A stretch of DNA of 64,000 bases from Thermococcus profundus. Lineage in GTDB: Archaea > Methanobacteriota_B > Thermococci > Thermococcales > Thermococcaceae. Each line of letters starts with the position of its first letter. Position 1 is the first letter of the stretch. The translations under genes were made by a program, and so were the position numbers. The notes beneath the pieces were generated by a model that saw only the letters and a list, made by a program, of their open reading frames with translations, was not told the DNA's origin and did no database searches. Where the stretch lies: assembly GCF_002214585.1 (NCBI RefSeq), contig NZ_CP014862.1:1178001-1242000 (forward strand), in the 5' to 3' direction. Below, in pieces: positions 15,438 to 22,886 of this stretch.

Positions 15438-16193
15438 ATGAGGGAGGTAGAGATAAGCAGGGCGATAGTTGAAGCGTATTTCAACGACCTTCTCGGGAAC
15501 CTCCAGCTCGACGTTGCCGTAGTCGGAGCCGGCCCATCTGGGGTGGTCGCGGGTTATTACCTCGCCAAGGGCGGCGCGAAGGTGGCCATCTTCGAGAAGA
15601 AGCTCTCCATAGGAGGTGGAATCTGGGGAGGAGCTATGGGCTTCAATCGCGTCGTCGTCCAGGAGAGCGCGAGGGAAATACTCGACGAGTTTGGAGTTGA
15701 CTACAGGCCGGCTGGAAACGGACTCTACGTTCTCGATGCGATAGAGCTCGCCTCGACACTAGCGAGCAGGACGGTGAAGGCTGGTGTTAAGGTATTCAAC
15801 ATGATTGAGGTGGAAGACCTCCTCGTTAAGGACGGCAGGGTCTCTGGACTGGTTATAAACTGGACTCCAGTTATGATGACGGGCCTTCATGTTGATCCTC
15901 TGACTGTTGAGGCTCGCTTTGTGGTTGATTCAACGGGTCATGGAGCGCAAATAAGTCAGCACCTCCTCAAGCGCGGGCTGATAAAGGCCATACCCGGGGA
16001 GGGACCGATGTGGGCGGAGAAGGGCGAGGAGCTCACCGTAGAGCACACGAGGGAAGTCTTCCCAGGGTTATATGCAACGGGAATGGCAGCGAACGCTCTG
16101 GCTGGTGCACCGAGGATGGGCCCGATATTTGGCGGAATGCTCCTGAGCGGAAGGAAGGCGGCCCTTGAAATCCTCCAGAAGCTTGGAAAGTGA
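15438..16193 (+). CDS. thi4: Thiazole synthase Thi4 (archaeal, sulfide-dependent type)
   Basis: A 251-aa enzyme making the thiamine thiazole adenylate from NAD, glycine and sulfur. The FAD/NAD-type fold shows VVGAGPSGVVAGYYLA and the FEKKLSIGGGIWGGAMGF loop. At the position where yeast Thi4 has its sacrificial Cys, this protein reads MTGLHVDPLTV with His, as in the methanococcal enzymes that use free sulfide and turn over many times. ATG at 15438 follows GGTGGTGGTC. The stop overlaps the next ATG (TGATG), coupling it to thiD-thiN. Confidence 0.92.
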   Translation: MREVEISRAIVEAYFNDLLGNLQLDVAVVGAGPSGVVAGYYLAKGGAKVAIFEKKLSIGGGIWGGAMGFNRVVVQESAREILDEFGVDYRPAGNGLYVLDAIELASTLASRTVKAGVKVFNMIEVEDLLVKDGRVSGLVINWTPVMMTGLHVDPLTVEARFVVDSTGHGAQISQHLLKRGLIKAIPGEGPMWAEKGEELTVEHTREVFPGLYATGMAANALAGAPRMGPIFGGMLLSGRKAALEILQKLGK

Positions 16194-17491
16194 TGGAAAT
16201 GGCCGTGCTTATCATAGCTGGCCTTGATACTGGTGGAGGGGCTGGGCTTAAGGCGGACATCGAAACTGTTTCAGCTTTGAACGAGCACCCGCTTCCAGTG
16301 ATTTCCGCCATAACATATCAGAACCCCAAGGAAGTCAGGGGCATATTTCCAGTTCCGCCAGAAGTCATCGGGGAGCAGGTAAGGGCTGTCAGGGAGGTCT
16401 TTGATGTCACGGCCGTTAAAATTGGCCTCCTCCACGGCGGTGCGATAGACGTTGTGGCAGAGGAGACGAAGGGACTGACGAGGGTTCTCGATCCGGTTAT
16501 AGCCTCCTCATCGGGCTTCCAGTTTTTGAGTCCCGAAGATGTGGATGTGTTGAAGAAAAAGCTCGTTCCGGGCTCCATAGTCACGCCGAACGTCCCCGAG
16601 GCGGAGGCTCTGACGGGAGTTAAAATAAGCTCGGTAGGGGATATGAAAAAAGCCGTGAGGGTTCTCGTGGAAGAGCTGGATGCCGAGGCGGCAGTTATCA
16701 AAGGCGGACACCTGAACTTCACCGACGTCCTCTACTGGGATGGGCGAGATTTTGAGTTCCCTGGGGAGAGTGTTAAAGGCTTTACGCATGGAACCGGCTG
16801 TGCCTTCTCCTCAGCATTAGCAACTTTCATAGCCAAAGGCTTAGAGCTTCCAAGGGCAGTCGAGATGGCCAAGCGCTTCGTCGAGGGGGCGATAATGTTT
16901 TCAAATAGGGAGGGAAAGGCCGTCAACCCGCTCTGGGAGCTCCAGAGAGACGCCCAGAGATGGAAAGCAATGAGAGAGCTTGAAACTGCCGTAGATAAGC
17001 TTGTGAAAACCGGCGAGCTTTTAAACAGATACATCGCTGAAGTCGGCACGAACTTCGCCCTGGCAACGGACTTCAACGAAGTCTTCGCGGTTAAGGGAAG
17101 AATCGTCCGCTACGGCAAAACGATAAGGCCAGTGGGGCTGGTTGAGCTTAACGCCAGCGACCACCTGAGGAGGGCCCTCCTAAAGATGAGGGAGTTCTAT
17201 CCCGAAGTTAGGGCCGTAATAAACCTCCGTTATTCAGAGGAGCTAGTTGAGAGGGCAGAGAAGCTCGGGCTCAAAGTTTCCTTCTATGACCGGAGGGAGG
17301 AGCCGGAGGAAGTAAAGAGGGCTGAGAGAGGTACAATGGAGTGGGGCATCGAGAGCGCCGTGAGGAGGCTCGGGGAGAAGCCCGACGTGGTTTACCACCT
17401 CGGCGACTGGGGGAAGGAGCCGATGGTGCTGGTCTTTGGGGGGAACGCGGAGGAAGTCGTCGAGAGGGTGCACAGGCTCATTGAAGCCTGA
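16193..17491 (+). CDS. thiDN: HMP-P kinase / thiamine-phosphate synthase fusion (ThiD-ThiN)
   Basis: A 432-aa two-domain protein. Residues 1 to about 250 form ThiD, phosphorylating HMP-P (IAGLDTGGGAGLKADIETVSA, GTGCAFSSALATFIAKG). About 262-430 form ThiN (NRYIAEVGTNFALATDF, GKTIRPVGLVELNASDHLRRALL, MEWGIESAVRR), the archaeal thiamine-phosphate synthase replacing ThiE. With Thi4 upstream and ThiC opposite, the cell can join both halves of thiamine. ATG at 16193 overlaps the thi4 stop; ATG at 16199 is an alternative. Confidence 0.93.
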   Translation: MEMAVLIIAGLDTGGGAGLKADIETVSALNEHPLPVISAITYQNPKEVRGIFPVPPEVIGEQVRAVREVFDVTAVKIGLLHGGAIDVVAEETKGLTRVLDPVIASSSGFQFLSPEDVDVLKKKLVPGSIVTPNVPEAEALTGVKISSVGDMKKAVRVLVEELDAEAAVIKGGHLNFTDVLYWDGRDFEFPGESVKGFTHGTGCAFSSALATFIAKGLELPRAVEMAKRFVEGAIMFSNREGKAVNPLWELQRDAQRWKAMRELETAVDKLVKTGELLNRYIAEVGTNFALATDFNEVFAVKGRIVRYGKTIRPVGLVELNASDHLRRALLKMREFYPEVRAVINLRYSEELVERAEKLGLKVSFYDRREEPEEVKRAERGTMEWGIESAVRRLGEKPDVVYHLGDWGKEPMVLVFGGNAEEVVERVHRLIEA

Positions 17492-17498
17492 AGGCCAC

Positions 17499-18479
17499 TC
17501 AATCTCCCATTATCTTTTCCAGCCTCCTGCAGAGGTCAAGGTGGAAGAGGAACTCTCTCCGGATGTCACTGTCCCGGAATATCAGTTTAAGCTCGTTCAG
17601 CCTCCTCTTTCCCCCGAACTCCCCGTAGACCAGCGTCCCGTTTACCTCGATAAGGCCAAAGACTGCGGCTAGGTTGAAGATGAGCGTCCTGAGCTGGTAG
17701 GCCGAAACTTCGTGGGTTCCGAGCTTTGCCGTTGGATACTCGAAATAGAAGTACTCCAGTCCCTCCATTCTGGCGACGTCCGTTATCGCTAGATCTGCTG
17801 TCAGGAAAACAACCAAGGACGGGCTCATCTCGTCGTAGTGCTTGAGGGTCTTAACTATCAGCTCATCGTTGTTGTGGCCTTCCCCATAGCGCTCAACGAT
17901 TATCAGCCTGTCCCTCAGCGCTTCGAACTCCTTAAGGGCTATGTACGCCGCCTTCCTCGATTTCTTCGTCCTCCTGTTGCTCAGCTCCCTAAGGAGGTGC
18001 CCGTTCCTGACGGTCTCCATAATTTCGTGGAGGTAGTTTGAGCGGTACTTGTAGTTCATGGCCCCCTCTATCTCGTTCTTCACGTCCTCGGCGATGGCAA
18101 TCTGATAGCCGTCAAGGGGATGGTAGTTCGATATAAAGCGGTGGTAGAAGACGTTAGTATCGGGGGCAAAGACGACGCCCTTTTTGAGAACCCGGTATAG
18201 TTCAAGCATCCTCTCAAAGCTCTCTATGTTGTCGTAGGTTATTACGCCTGAGGAGATGAAAGCCTCATAGAAGTCCGAGTATGTGGGCAGTTCGGGATGC
18301 CTCACGCGGAAGTCCCTCTTCTCGGCCTTCACCTGGACGGTGTAGCCCCTCTCGGAGGGCTTAGCCGTGAAGAGGAGAGCATCATAAATGGGAAAGGAAA
18401 CGCGGACTTCGCCCATCTCTTGGAGGAGGTTGACTAGTATCTGAAGCTCGGGCTTCTCGATGACGACATCATCGGTCAT
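17499..18479 (-). CDS. PIN-domain nuclease paired with a CARF-like protein
   Basis: A 326-aa protein with an uncharacterised N-terminal part (about 1-105) and a PIN-type nuclease fold. FAPDTNVFYHRF gives the first acidic residue, IAEDVKNEIEG the second and LTADLAITDVARM the third; DNDE-like residues also occur in GHNNDELIVKTL. It ends in an all-alpha/beta tail. ATG at 18479 follows GGTGAGGAGA and overlaps the CARF-like gene by 11 bases. By family it should cut RNA or DNA; by position its activity may be governed by the CARF-like partner. Target, partner binding and toxicity are unknown. Confidence 0.7.
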   Translation of the reverse strand: MTDDVVIEKPELQILVNLLQEMGEVRVSFPIYDALLFTAKPSERGYTVQVKAEKRDFRVRHPELPTYSDFYEAFISSGVITYDNIESFERMLELYRVLKKGVVFAPDTNVFYHRFISNYHPLDGYQIAIAEDVKNEIEGAMNYKYRSNYLHEIMETVRNGHLLRELSNRRTKKSRKAAYIALKEFEALRDRLIIVERYGEGHNNDELIVKTLKHYDEMSPSLVVFLTADLAITDVARMEGLEYFYFEYPTAKLGTHEVSAYQLRTLIFNLAAVFGLIEVNGTLVYGEFGGKRRLNELKLIFRDSDIRREFLFHLDLCRRLEKIMGD

Positions 18480-18942
18480 TCTCCTCACCCAGGAAGTTCT
18501 TGAGCACCTGCATGTGCTTGGGAAGCATCATATATGGTCTATTCGGGAACTGGACGTCGAGGAGGGCCATGTAGAGTATTTCCTTGACTTTTGACTCCCT
18601 GCTGTGAATTATCGCGGCGGCCACCAAAGCCTTCCTTCCGGAGGTCATGTTCAGGACTATGTCGCCATCTTCCTCCTTCAGCTCCGAGAACAGGTTCTTG
18701 AGAACCCGGTCGGCCTCTCTGAAATCGTCGTCAGGTATGACGAGGGTTCCCACCTCGGGGGAGAATCCGTAGGCATTCGAGATTTCCTTTACCGCCTCGG
18801 TTATCTTGGGGAGGTTGTGCGAATACCTCCTCTCGGTCACAATGTAGACCTCCCTCGGCCTCTCGCCCCCCATGACGGAGGCGTAGTAGGTGTTCACCAG
18901 CGCCCAGGGCGTTCTTCCGAGAAGGGCTATGTGGACGCTCAT
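18469..18942 (-). CDS. Stand-alone CARF-like (CRISPR-associated Rossmann fold) domain protein
   Basis: A 157-aa single-domain protein with the pattern of CARF sensors from the Csx1/Csm6 group. It opens with HIALLGRTPWALVNTYYAS, continues with VYIVTERRY after the first strand, has GTLVIPDDDFREADRVL, and carries the loop motif LNMTSGRKALVAAAII, equivalent to the N-x-T-(G/S)-G-x-K ligand loop that binds cyclic oligoadenylates. No effector is fused to it. It overlaps the DUF2284 gene by four bases and the PIN gene by 11, so all three are made together. Ligand binding is inferred from the motif. Confidence 0.65.
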   Translation of the reverse strand: MSVHIALLGRTPWALVNTYYASVMGGERPREVYIVTERRYSHNLPKITEAVKEISNAYGFSPEVGTLVIPDDDFREADRVLKNLFSELKEEDGDIVLNMTSGRKALVAAAIIHSRESKVKEILYMALLDVQFPNRPYMMLPKHMQVLKNFLGEENDR

Positions 18943-19400
18943 TCCACCATCACCATCCCGTAGAGGACGCTTTCGGAGAAGTCGATCTCAACCAGCGAGC
19001 TTACCTCAATCCCGATGGCGTCTATGCTCGGCCTCACCTTCTCCGGCATCCTGCAGGGCTCACCCCTTTCGAATGGGCAGTCGTCGCAGAGGTTGCAGTT
19101 GCCGGGAAAGAGTGCCATCGCATAGAGCTTCCCGTCCCTGAATAGCTCGGCCTCCCTCTTCAGAAGCCACAGAAGGACCTTTCTCTTCTCGTTTTCGAAG
19201 TCCTTCATATCAATCTCAAACTTCACGAGGAGGGCTTTCCTGAAAGACTGCACCCACTCTTTAGCTTCTTTCCAGTCAGGAGCATACGGCGGACAGCTCG
19301 GTCTCTTCCCGTACATCGGGCATGCCCGGCACTTCCACACCGGCCTTGGTGAGACCCTTATCCTCTCCGCTGGGATTTCCCTCTCCCATACCACCCGCAT
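18939..19400 (-). CDS. DUF2284 cysteine-rich putative metal-binding protein
   Basis: A 153-aa protein with two cysteine clusters: CRACPMYGKRPSCPPYAP near the N-terminus and CNLCDDCPFERGEPCRMPEKVRPS in the second half, the hallmark of DUF2284. The spacing suggests an iron-sulfur or zinc site; the function of the family is unknown. ATG at 19400 is preferred, with GTG at 19409 possible. The minus-strand TATA (CGTTTTAACC at 19432-19441) makes it the first gene of the operon with the CARF-like and PIN genes. Confidence 0.7.
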   Translation of the reverse strand: MRVVWEREIPAERIRVSPRPVWKCRACPMYGKRPSCPPYAPDWKEAKEWVQSFRKALLVKFEIDMKDFENEKRKVLLWLLKREAELFRDGKLYAMALFPGNCNLCDDCPFERGEPCRMPEKVRPSIDAIGIEVSSLVEIDFSESVLYGMVMVE

Positions 19401-19445
19401 TTTTGCCACAGAAAAGAGTAGGGAGGGAAAGGTTAAAACGTTTCC

Positions 19446-20168
19446 TCAATCCATCAGCCTGCCGCCGTTGACGTCTACCACCTCTCCGGTAACGTGGTCG
19501 TTTTCGAGGAGGAAGATAACAGCGTGGGCTATGTCCTCTGGCTTCGCTATCTCACCGGTCAGAGAAAGCTTCCTGAGCTTCTCCTTTATCTCCGGGCTTA
19601 TCAGCCCAGTATCGACCGGGCCGGGTGCAACAGCGTTGACGAGTATGTTCGGGGCGAGGTGCCTCGCGAGGTTGAAGGTGAGAGCTATCAGCCCGCCCTT
19701 CGAGGCCGCGTAGTGCGGCCCGACGGTTCCGCCGTCCTTGCCTGCTATAGAGGCTATGTTCACAATCTTGCCCTTCTTCATGTACCTGAGGACTTCCTGG
19801 GTAACTATGAAGGCCCCCTTAAGGTTGACCCCAAGGACTGCATCCCAGTCTTCATCGGTAACCTCCATCGGCGTTAGCGCCCTTCCGAGGATTCCAGCGT
19901 TGTTGACGAGGATGTCTATTCCCCCGAAGCGGTCAACGACTTTCTCCACCATGGCCTTTACTTCCTCCCGGCTCCTGACGTCGGCCTTCACAACCATTGC
20001 CTCTGCCCCAGCCTCCCTGCAGAGCCTCTCGGTCTCCCTTGCCCCACCCTCGTCGCGAGCGTAGTTTATGGCCACCTTCACCCCCTTCTTCGCAAGTGCC
20101 ACCGCTATTGCCCTCCCAATCCCCCTAGAGGCCCCAGTAACTAGGGCAACTTTTCCGGCCAGCTCCAT
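19446..20168 (-). CDS. Short-chain dehydrogenase/reductase (FabG-like)
   Basis: A 240-aa NAD(P)-dependent oxidoreductase. The Rossmann motif is TGASRGIGRAI, followed by NNAG, the catalytic Ser-Tyr-Lys in SIAGK...HYAASKGG, and the PGPVDTG loop. The C-terminus EVVDVNGGRLMD is usual. Thermococci lack fatty-acid synthase, so the FabG resemblance does not tell the substrate. GGTGATGGT precedes the ATG, and the promoter region is shared with the divergent PEBP gene. Confidence 0.88.
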   Translation of the reverse strand: MELAGKVALVTGASRGIGRAIAVALAKKGVKVAINYARDEGGARETERLCREAGAEAMVVKADVRSREEVKAMVEKVVDRFGGIDILVNNAGILGRALTPMEVTDEDWDAVLGVNLKGAFIVTQEVLRYMKKGKIVNIASIAGKDGGTVGPHYAASKGGLIALTFNLARHLAPNILVNAVAPGPVDTGLISPEIKEKLRKLSLTGEIAKPEDIAHAVIFLLENDHVTGEVVDVNGGRLMD

Positions 20169-20237
20169 ACCATCACCGCAGAAATTTCGGTGCTTTCTCC
20201 CAAAAACCTTTTTACTCCCAACAGCGTAACCAAAATC

Positions 20238-20786
20238 ATGAGGGGCGTGCTTCCGCTGCTGCTTGCTCTACTGGTTGTCGCTTCCGGATGCCTCTCAGGA
20301 GGAGGTGAGAAGATGGAAAAGACCCTCGAGGTAGGCTCCGTCTTCCACGACGGGGAGTTCATACCGAAGGAGTACACCTGTGAGGGGGATGACATTAACC
20401 CGCCCATCTACATCGGAAAGCTTCCCCCGGAGACTAAATCACTCGTCCTCATCGTGGACGACCCCGACGCCCCGGGAGGAACGTTTACCCACTGGATAGC
20501 CTGGAACATACCCCCAACCGGTGAGATTCCCATGGGAGTGCCCAAAGAGAAAGCGATTAACGAGCCGATCCGTGCTACCCAGGGAAAGAACGACTTCGGG
20601 AAGATCGGCTACAACGGCCCCTGCCCGCCGAGGGGACACGGAGTTCACCACTACCACTTCAAGGTCTACGCATTAGACACCGAACTGCACCTGAAGGGCG
20701 GTTCCAGCAGGAGCGAACTGGAAAAGGCGATGGAAGGGCACGTGCTAGCGTGGGGGGAAGTCGTGGGGCTGTACGAGAGGAAGTGA
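20238..20786 (+). CDS. YbhB/YbcL-type PEBP-family lipoprotein
   Basis: A 182-aa phosphatidylethanolamine-binding-protein-like protein. The N-terminus MRGVLPLLLALLVVASGC is a lipoprotein signal with a lipobox (VASGC), so the mature protein should be anchored outside the membrane. The PEBP core shows EYTCEGDDINPPI, LVLIVDDPDAPGGTFTHWIAWNIP and YNGPCPPRGHGVHHYHFKVYALD. In other organisms the family binds phospholipid headgroups or inhibits kinases and proteases; the archaeal role is unknown. ATG at 20238 was chosen because the signal peptide begins there. Confidence 0.88.
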   Translation: MRGVLPLLLALLVVASGCLSGGGEKMEKTLEVGSVFHDGEFIPKEYTCEGDDINPPIYIGKLPPETKSLVLIVDDPDAPGGTFTHWIAWNIPPTGEIPMGVPKEKAINEPIRATQGKNDFGKIGYNGPCPPRGHGVHHYHFKVYALDTELHLKGGSSRSELEKAMEGHVLAWGEVVGLYERK

Positions 20787-20869
20787 CTTCTCCTGTTTTC
20801 CCCTGCTCTTTTTAGACCGCGACCGGCTTCGTGCCAAAACAAATTCAATTATGATGTTTTTCTCACAAT
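20787..20869 (+). terminator. T-rich terminator region after the PEBP gene
   Basis: CTCCTGTTTTCCCCTGCTCTTTTTAG follows within 30 bases of the stop; the T runs fit archaeal termination. A weak TATA-like AATTATGAT near 20844 may serve the methyltransferase. Confidence 0.35.
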
Positions 20870-21637
20870 TTGGTGGTCTGTATACACGAGCTCTACACAG
20901 TTCTCGCCGAGTACTACGACACGATCTACGGGGAGAGGGTCGAGAGGGTTAAGGGCGAGATAGACTTCGTGGAGGAGATCTTTAGAGAGGACGCGGAGAG
21001 GGAAATCAAACGGGTTCTCGACCTCGCCTGCGGCACGGGCGTCCCGACCCTTGAACTTGCCATGAGGGGCTACGAGGTTGTGGGTTTGGACCTCCACGAG
21101 GAGATGCTGACGGTAGCGAAGGAGAAGGCGAAGGTTCGAGGGCTGAACGTCAGGTTCATTCAGGGCGATGCCCTCGATATCAACTTCGAGAACGAGTTCG
21201 ACGCCGTCACGATGTTCTTCTCATCAATTACCTATTTCAATGATTCCGTAATTCAACAGTTATTTAATTCTGTGAAGAGTGCGCTCAGGCCGGGAGGAGT
21301 CTTCGTAGCTGATTTTCCATGCGGGTTCTACGGGGGAAGCAACGGGCCAACAGTATGGGACGAAAAGAAGGGGGATGAGAGGCTGATAATTACGGACTGG
21401 CGGGAGGTAGAGCCAGCGTTCCAAAAGCTACACTTCAAGAGGCTTGTTCAGATCATCAAACCGGACAGAAGCATCAGGGCAGTCTTTGTGGACGATGAGC
21501 TCAACATCTATACGCCGAGGGAGATGAGGCTTTTGGCAGAGAAGTACTTCAGTGAGGTCAGAATTTACGGGAACATGCATCGCGGGCTGAAGCCGAAAGA
21601 GGGGAGGTACTGGCTCGTCGCCATCAAGCGACCCTAA
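20870..21637 (+). CDS. Class I SAM-dependent methyltransferase
   Basis: About 251-255 aa with a Rossmann methyltransferase fold. Motif I is VLDLACGTGVPTLELA, then VVGLDLHEEML, IQGDALDI and the LRPGGVFVADFP strand. From memory it is very close to the structurally solved PH1305 of Pyrococcus horikoshii. Substrate unknown. The start is odd: the codon aligning with the homologue's initiator Met is ATA at 20882, at the ideal four-base distance from GGTGGT. In-frame TTG (20870) and GTG (20873) overlap that site and are the standard alternatives. Confidence 0.85.
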   Translation: MVVCIHELYTVLAEYYDTIYGERVERVKGEIDFVEEIFREDAEREIKRVLDLACGTGVPTLELAMRGYEVVGLDLHEEMLTVAKEKAKVRGLNVRFIQGDALDINFENEFDAVTMFFSSITYFNDSVIQQLFNSVKSALRPGGVFVADFPCGFYGGSNGPTVWDEKKGDERLIITDWREVEPAFQKLHFKRLVQIIKPDRSIRAVFVDDELNIYTPREMRLLAEKYFSEVRIYGNMHRGLKPKEGRYWLVAIKRP

Positions 21638-21737
21638 AATTTTTAAACCCCTGCCCATTCCTGTACGTGGGTGATGCCTATCGTCCATCGAAAGAGGGGA
21701 GCGTGGTCTGAAATGGGGCTACACAGCAACGGCGCTG

Positions 21738-22886
21738 GTGAGTTCTCTAAGCTCGGCGACCCTCGGGCCGTACTTGAGCCTCTGGCTTAAAGCAATCGGC
21801 TTGAGCTTTTCTGAGATAGGTTTAGTCCAAAGCGTTTCTGAACTCACGCAGCTCCTCACGGACTTCCCGACGGGAGGCTTTGCCGACAGATACGGCAGAG
21901 TAAAGACGTACTCCGCTGGGAGCATTCTCTTTGGGCTGGGATTGACCACCATAGCCCTATCCGACGGCCTAAAGCCCGCGCTTCTTGGGGCTGGTCTCTC
22001 TGGCCTCGGGAGTGCACTCATCAGCGGAACGATGGTACCCTGGCTCTACGACGCCCTCGGCGACAGAAAGGCTGTCAAGGAAGTTCTAGGGAGGATAAAG
22101 GAGCTATCCGGCCCGGTGAGGTTCATCGGTGGCTTCCTCAGTGGTTACCTTGCGTCATTTGCTCCCAACGTTCCAGTGCTGACAGCGGGACTGCTTTCAA
22201 TTACGTCGGCGGTTCTAGCTGTCCTCCTGCTTCCAGATAACAGGGGCAAAGTTGAGCTTGGCTACTTAGGGATCCTGAGAAACGGACTCAGCGAGGTACT
22301 TCGAAACCGGGCCCTTCACCTTCTCCTGGCGTCATCATTCCTCCTCAGCTTCACGGCCAGAGCGTTCTTTACTTTCTGGATGATCCTTCTCGAAAAGAGG
22401 GGGCTCCCAACCAAGTACATCGGGCCCCTGTTCGCCTTAATGCTCCTCTCGACCTCGGTCGGTGCGGTTGCCTCAAGAAGGCTTGAAGCAACGCCCAGTG
22501 TTCTGGGGGCACTGACGGCCCTTCTCGGCGCAGAGATCCTGCTCTTAGGCATCTCTTCCAATCTGTGGGCCGGTATCGCACTGCTCTTCGCGGTGGAAGT
22601 TACGCTGGGAGCCAGAGGGCCATTAATGTCAGTGCTCAGAAACGACTTTATCCCAAGTGGGACTCGCTCTACAGTGAACTCAACACTGAGTACCACAGCA
22701 AGCGCTTTCATGGCAATTGCGAACTTTGTGGTTGGGAGTCTCGCCGAAAGTTTCACTCTTGGATGGGCATACGTTTTGGCCGGCCTCCTCGGCCTACTTT
22801 CTGCCTTCCCCATCTTGGGATTAACCTTTTTAAAAGCCCCTGACGAAGGGGAGAACATCCATGAAAAACAACGGAGGATGATATAA
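21738..22886 (+). CDS. Major facilitator superfamily transporter (5' end uncertain)
   Basis: At least 382 aa and about 12 membrane helices. The MFS loop 2-3 motif reads GGFADRYGRVKTYSAG. The first available start, GTG at 21738, falls inside TM1. The frame stays open upstream to 21675 and reads KWGYTATALVSSLSSATLG, clearly part of the protein, but has no ATG, GTG or TTG. A good site plus ATG (GGGTGATG, ATG at 21674) exists in another frame. A small frameshift near 21680-21713 is therefore likely, natural or technical. The 3' end overlaps valS by one base (TAATG). Substrate unknown. Confidence 0.75.
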   Translation: MSSLSSATLGPYLSLWLKAIGLSFSEIGLVQSVSELTQLLTDFPTGGFADRYGRVKTYSAGSILFGLGLTTIALSDGLKPALLGAGLSGLGSALISGTMVPWLYDALGDRKAVKEVLGRIKELSGPVRFIGGFLSGYLASFAPNVPVLTAGLLSITSAVLAVLLLPDNRGKVELGYLGILRNGLSEVLRNRALHLLLASSFLLSFTARAFFTFWMILLEKRGLPTKYIGPLFALMLLSTSVGAVASRRLEATPSVLGALTALLGAEILLLGISSNLWAGIALLFAVEVTLGARGPLMSVLRNDFIPSGTRSTVNSTLSTTASAFMAIANFVVGSLAESFTLGWAYVLAGLLGLLSAFPILGLTFLKAPDEGENIHEKQRRMI

